Shown: positions 62,101-64,000 of the stretch, piece after piece
How the letters are laid out: each line of letters opens with the position of its first letter
How positions within the stretch are numbered: position 1 is the first letter of the stretch
Assembly: GCA_934045075.1 (NCBI GenBank)
Contig: OW203747.1
Coordinates: 5,538,357 to 5,602,356 of the forward strand
Direction: 5' to 3'
Length of the DNA: 64,000 nt
Source: Yponomeuta sedellus
Taxonomy: Eukaryota > Arthropoda > Insecta > Lepidoptera > Yponomeutidae
The notes under the pieces: generated by a model
The model's input: the letters and a program-made list of their open reading frames with translations, nothing else
The model's database searches: none
Told to the model about the DNA's origin: nothing
Translations under genes and position numbers: made by a program

Positions 62101-64000
62101 TTTACGACACGAGCTCATAATCATATTATACACTGGTGATACTGGCATTGGCATGCGTTACGGTTCGATAAAAAAACTTGAAATGTCTTGAGGCTACTAT
62201 GTAGACCGAGCTGTTTGGCGCAATGCCAATTAACACAATGTCCATGGGAAACTATCATGTCCGTAGTAGCGCAGTAGCTACATAGACCTGGCTTGGAAGC
62301 ACATCGAGATTATTAATAGTTTTCCTGTTACAGTATGGTCATTTTTCCACTTATGTCGAGACTGATAGACGTAGGCTATTACTTTTATGTATCCACTCAT
62401 ACATATTATGCTGCCAATCAAGTATTAGGTGGAAAAAGGATACTAAGGTACCTTTAAAATGAGAGATGATCTATTTCATTTGTATGATCTATTTTATTTC
62501 ATATATTTTAGAGGTTAAGCTCTAAAAAGTTGAACTGACTTGCACCGGATCCTGATCATCCTGATCATAGTTATTTTTACACCAACAATGTTAAGGCACA
62601 AATACTGTAAGCTTGTATGTATAGTGGACATTATTGTATGAGCAATGTTTTAAATTTTTATCTAGCTAAAATAATTTCAATAAATTTTACAGCACTAGCA
62701 AAAAAAGTACTATATACACACCAGTCGATGCGGTGGGAATCTTGCTTGCATTCCTTTAAAGGCATGTTTACCTGTAACATTATTCATAAACATAACTTAG
62801 TAGTTAGCAGTCAAGTTTTTGTGTTGTAAAATGTAGGTTTACTATAAGGTCAACTGCTTTGCAATGAGGCTGCTATCTAGGTCTTTTTTGTTTAAATTTA
62901 TTAAAATCCATGTTAGGCGCCGATGCATACAATATAATTACTAAATAATTAACCAAATCTTCATCTAGTTATTTGGTTAAGTTGAGGGAATAAAATTATT
63001 TAAATCTGCTGAACGTACGAGTACGTATGTACCTACGAGTAAAAAGAGTTAAAAGATACACACGAAAATGTTGACGACCTCGGGTGTGTCAACGTTCAAC
63101 TTACTATCCAAAACTTCTGAAATCAAAAAGTACAAAAAAAGTAAAGTTATGGTTGCAATATATAATGATAATTATGTTATATCATCATCATTTATTACAA
63201 CCATAACTTTACAAGGTATTGATATAGGCATAACAATATTTTTAGTGAAATTTCACTTAGGTATGTACCTATTTAGGTTATTTTACATTTAGGTACTTAA
63301 TTAAATTACTTAATAAATCTCAGGGCAAACGAGATAACCAAATAATATGAAATTTACGTACCTATCTTCTAGGAATTCTTTTATATCTTAGACTTGCATT
63401 TTTTTACTGTAACTTTGTTTACTTGTTAATCTTTTTCAATTTGTACTATCTAACAAATTTTATTGTAGGACCCAAAAAATCTTTTGATAAAACTCTCAAT
63501 AAACATGAGTGTAATGTCAATACTTAGGACATTTTGTATTAGGAAGTTTTGTGATTCTAATAGTTCTGAAAGTTAGAAAGTATAGGCGAAAACAAAACTC
63601 GAAAATTTTAAAGCTTCATAAGTAGGTACCTATGTAGTATGCACGTACCTAGCTACCTTATAGACTCTGTCAGGTAGCTACCTAGTTTATGCAATACGGA
63701 TCATTTTCTAAATTACTTAGTGGCTGTAGCTTACGTCATTTTAGACGCTGGCAATATTCGCGCCCTATGACCCGACTTCTTTACGTAGGTCCATTCTCTC
63801 CCTGGGTTTATCTTAAAATACGGTACTACACAATATGGCCGCTTCACTCGCTGTCAGTCAGATAAATGTCCTGCGTGTTGTCGGAGTGCGGAGTAAAAAA
63901 TCTGTGTAAAATATTAATTCTCATTGGTTTTATCTATAGTTTTGTTGGAAATAGTGTTCACATGTAATCATTGGTGCCCTGTTGAGCTGTGTGCTTACTA
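59143..64000. other. ~4.8 kb without recognised features
   Basis: AT-rich DNA, perhaps the first intron of the gene starting at 58837. Minor structures only: AGTTTTATCCCA / TGGGATAAAACT inverted repeat (about 61253-61340), and AAAGTTATGGTTG / CAACCATAACTTT (63141-63212). None of the ORFs (up to 80 codons) has a protein-like pattern. Confidence 0.5.
63141..63212. repeat. Inverted repeat
   Basis: AAAGTTATGGTTG and CAACCATAACTTT, 13-bp perfect arms around ~46 bp that also contains ATGATAATTATGTTATATCATCAT. Possible small MITE. Confidence 0.6.

Overview
This is eukaryotic nuclear DNA, most likely from a lepidopteran insect. There are no operons, ribosome binding sites or prokaryotic genes. The coding sequence is split by GT-AG introns, and most of the window is dense, mutually nested transposable elements: several SINE families, 5'-truncated LINEs with microsatellite tails, mariner-type transposons, palindromic MITEs and one LTR retrotransposon. 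The insect call is firm; the order (Lepidoptera) is inferred from the mix of repeats.

Host genes are few. The one certain gene is NIP7 (53754-55501, minus strand, three exons, 180 codons), the 60S ribosome-biogenesis PUA-domain protein; its second intron holds two SINE copies with clear target-site duplications. A probable 5' coding exon of an unrecognised gene lies at 58837-59136 (plus strand, open to the right). A weak candidate first exon lies at 51453-51511 (minus), with a possible partner near 50912-51100. The last ~4.8 kb shows no recognisable exon or repeat.

Layout. 1-5 kb: repeat fragments, MITEs and a 189-bp tandem duplication. 5.0-7.0 kb: a CR1/L2-like LINE with a frameshifted reverse transcriptase and a (TC)n tail. 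8.5-10.1 kb: a minisatellite whose ~26-bp monomers become a 52-bp higher-order repeat. 10.1-10.6 kb: a (TGGA)n/(CGGA)n microsatellite between two LINE 3' ends. 12-16 kb: a deep stack of nested insertions with a 541-bp foldback element. 21-24 kb: SINEs and LINE tails. 25.6-27.2 kb: a mariner inside a TA-flanked inverted-repeat element. 28-39 kb: many SINE and LINE 3' ends. 42717-48816: a complete Ty3/gypsy element of the CsRn1/Kabuki type with two 295-bp LTRs that read as identical, inserted in a SINE. 52148-53450: a second, broken Tc1/mariner-type transposon.

The most abundant repeat (about 17 pieces) has a 5S-rRNA-like internal promoter and so looks like a 5S-derived SINE. A second SINE family has a tRNA-like core, and at two loci two copies share the same head-to-tail junction. 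A third 255-bp repeat ends in the same 3' tail as nearby LINE ORF ends, suggesting LINE-driven mobilisation. I found no CRISPR array, rRNA operon or free-standing tRNA gene, and no clear undescribed gene system; the most interesting material is in repeat structure and evolution.
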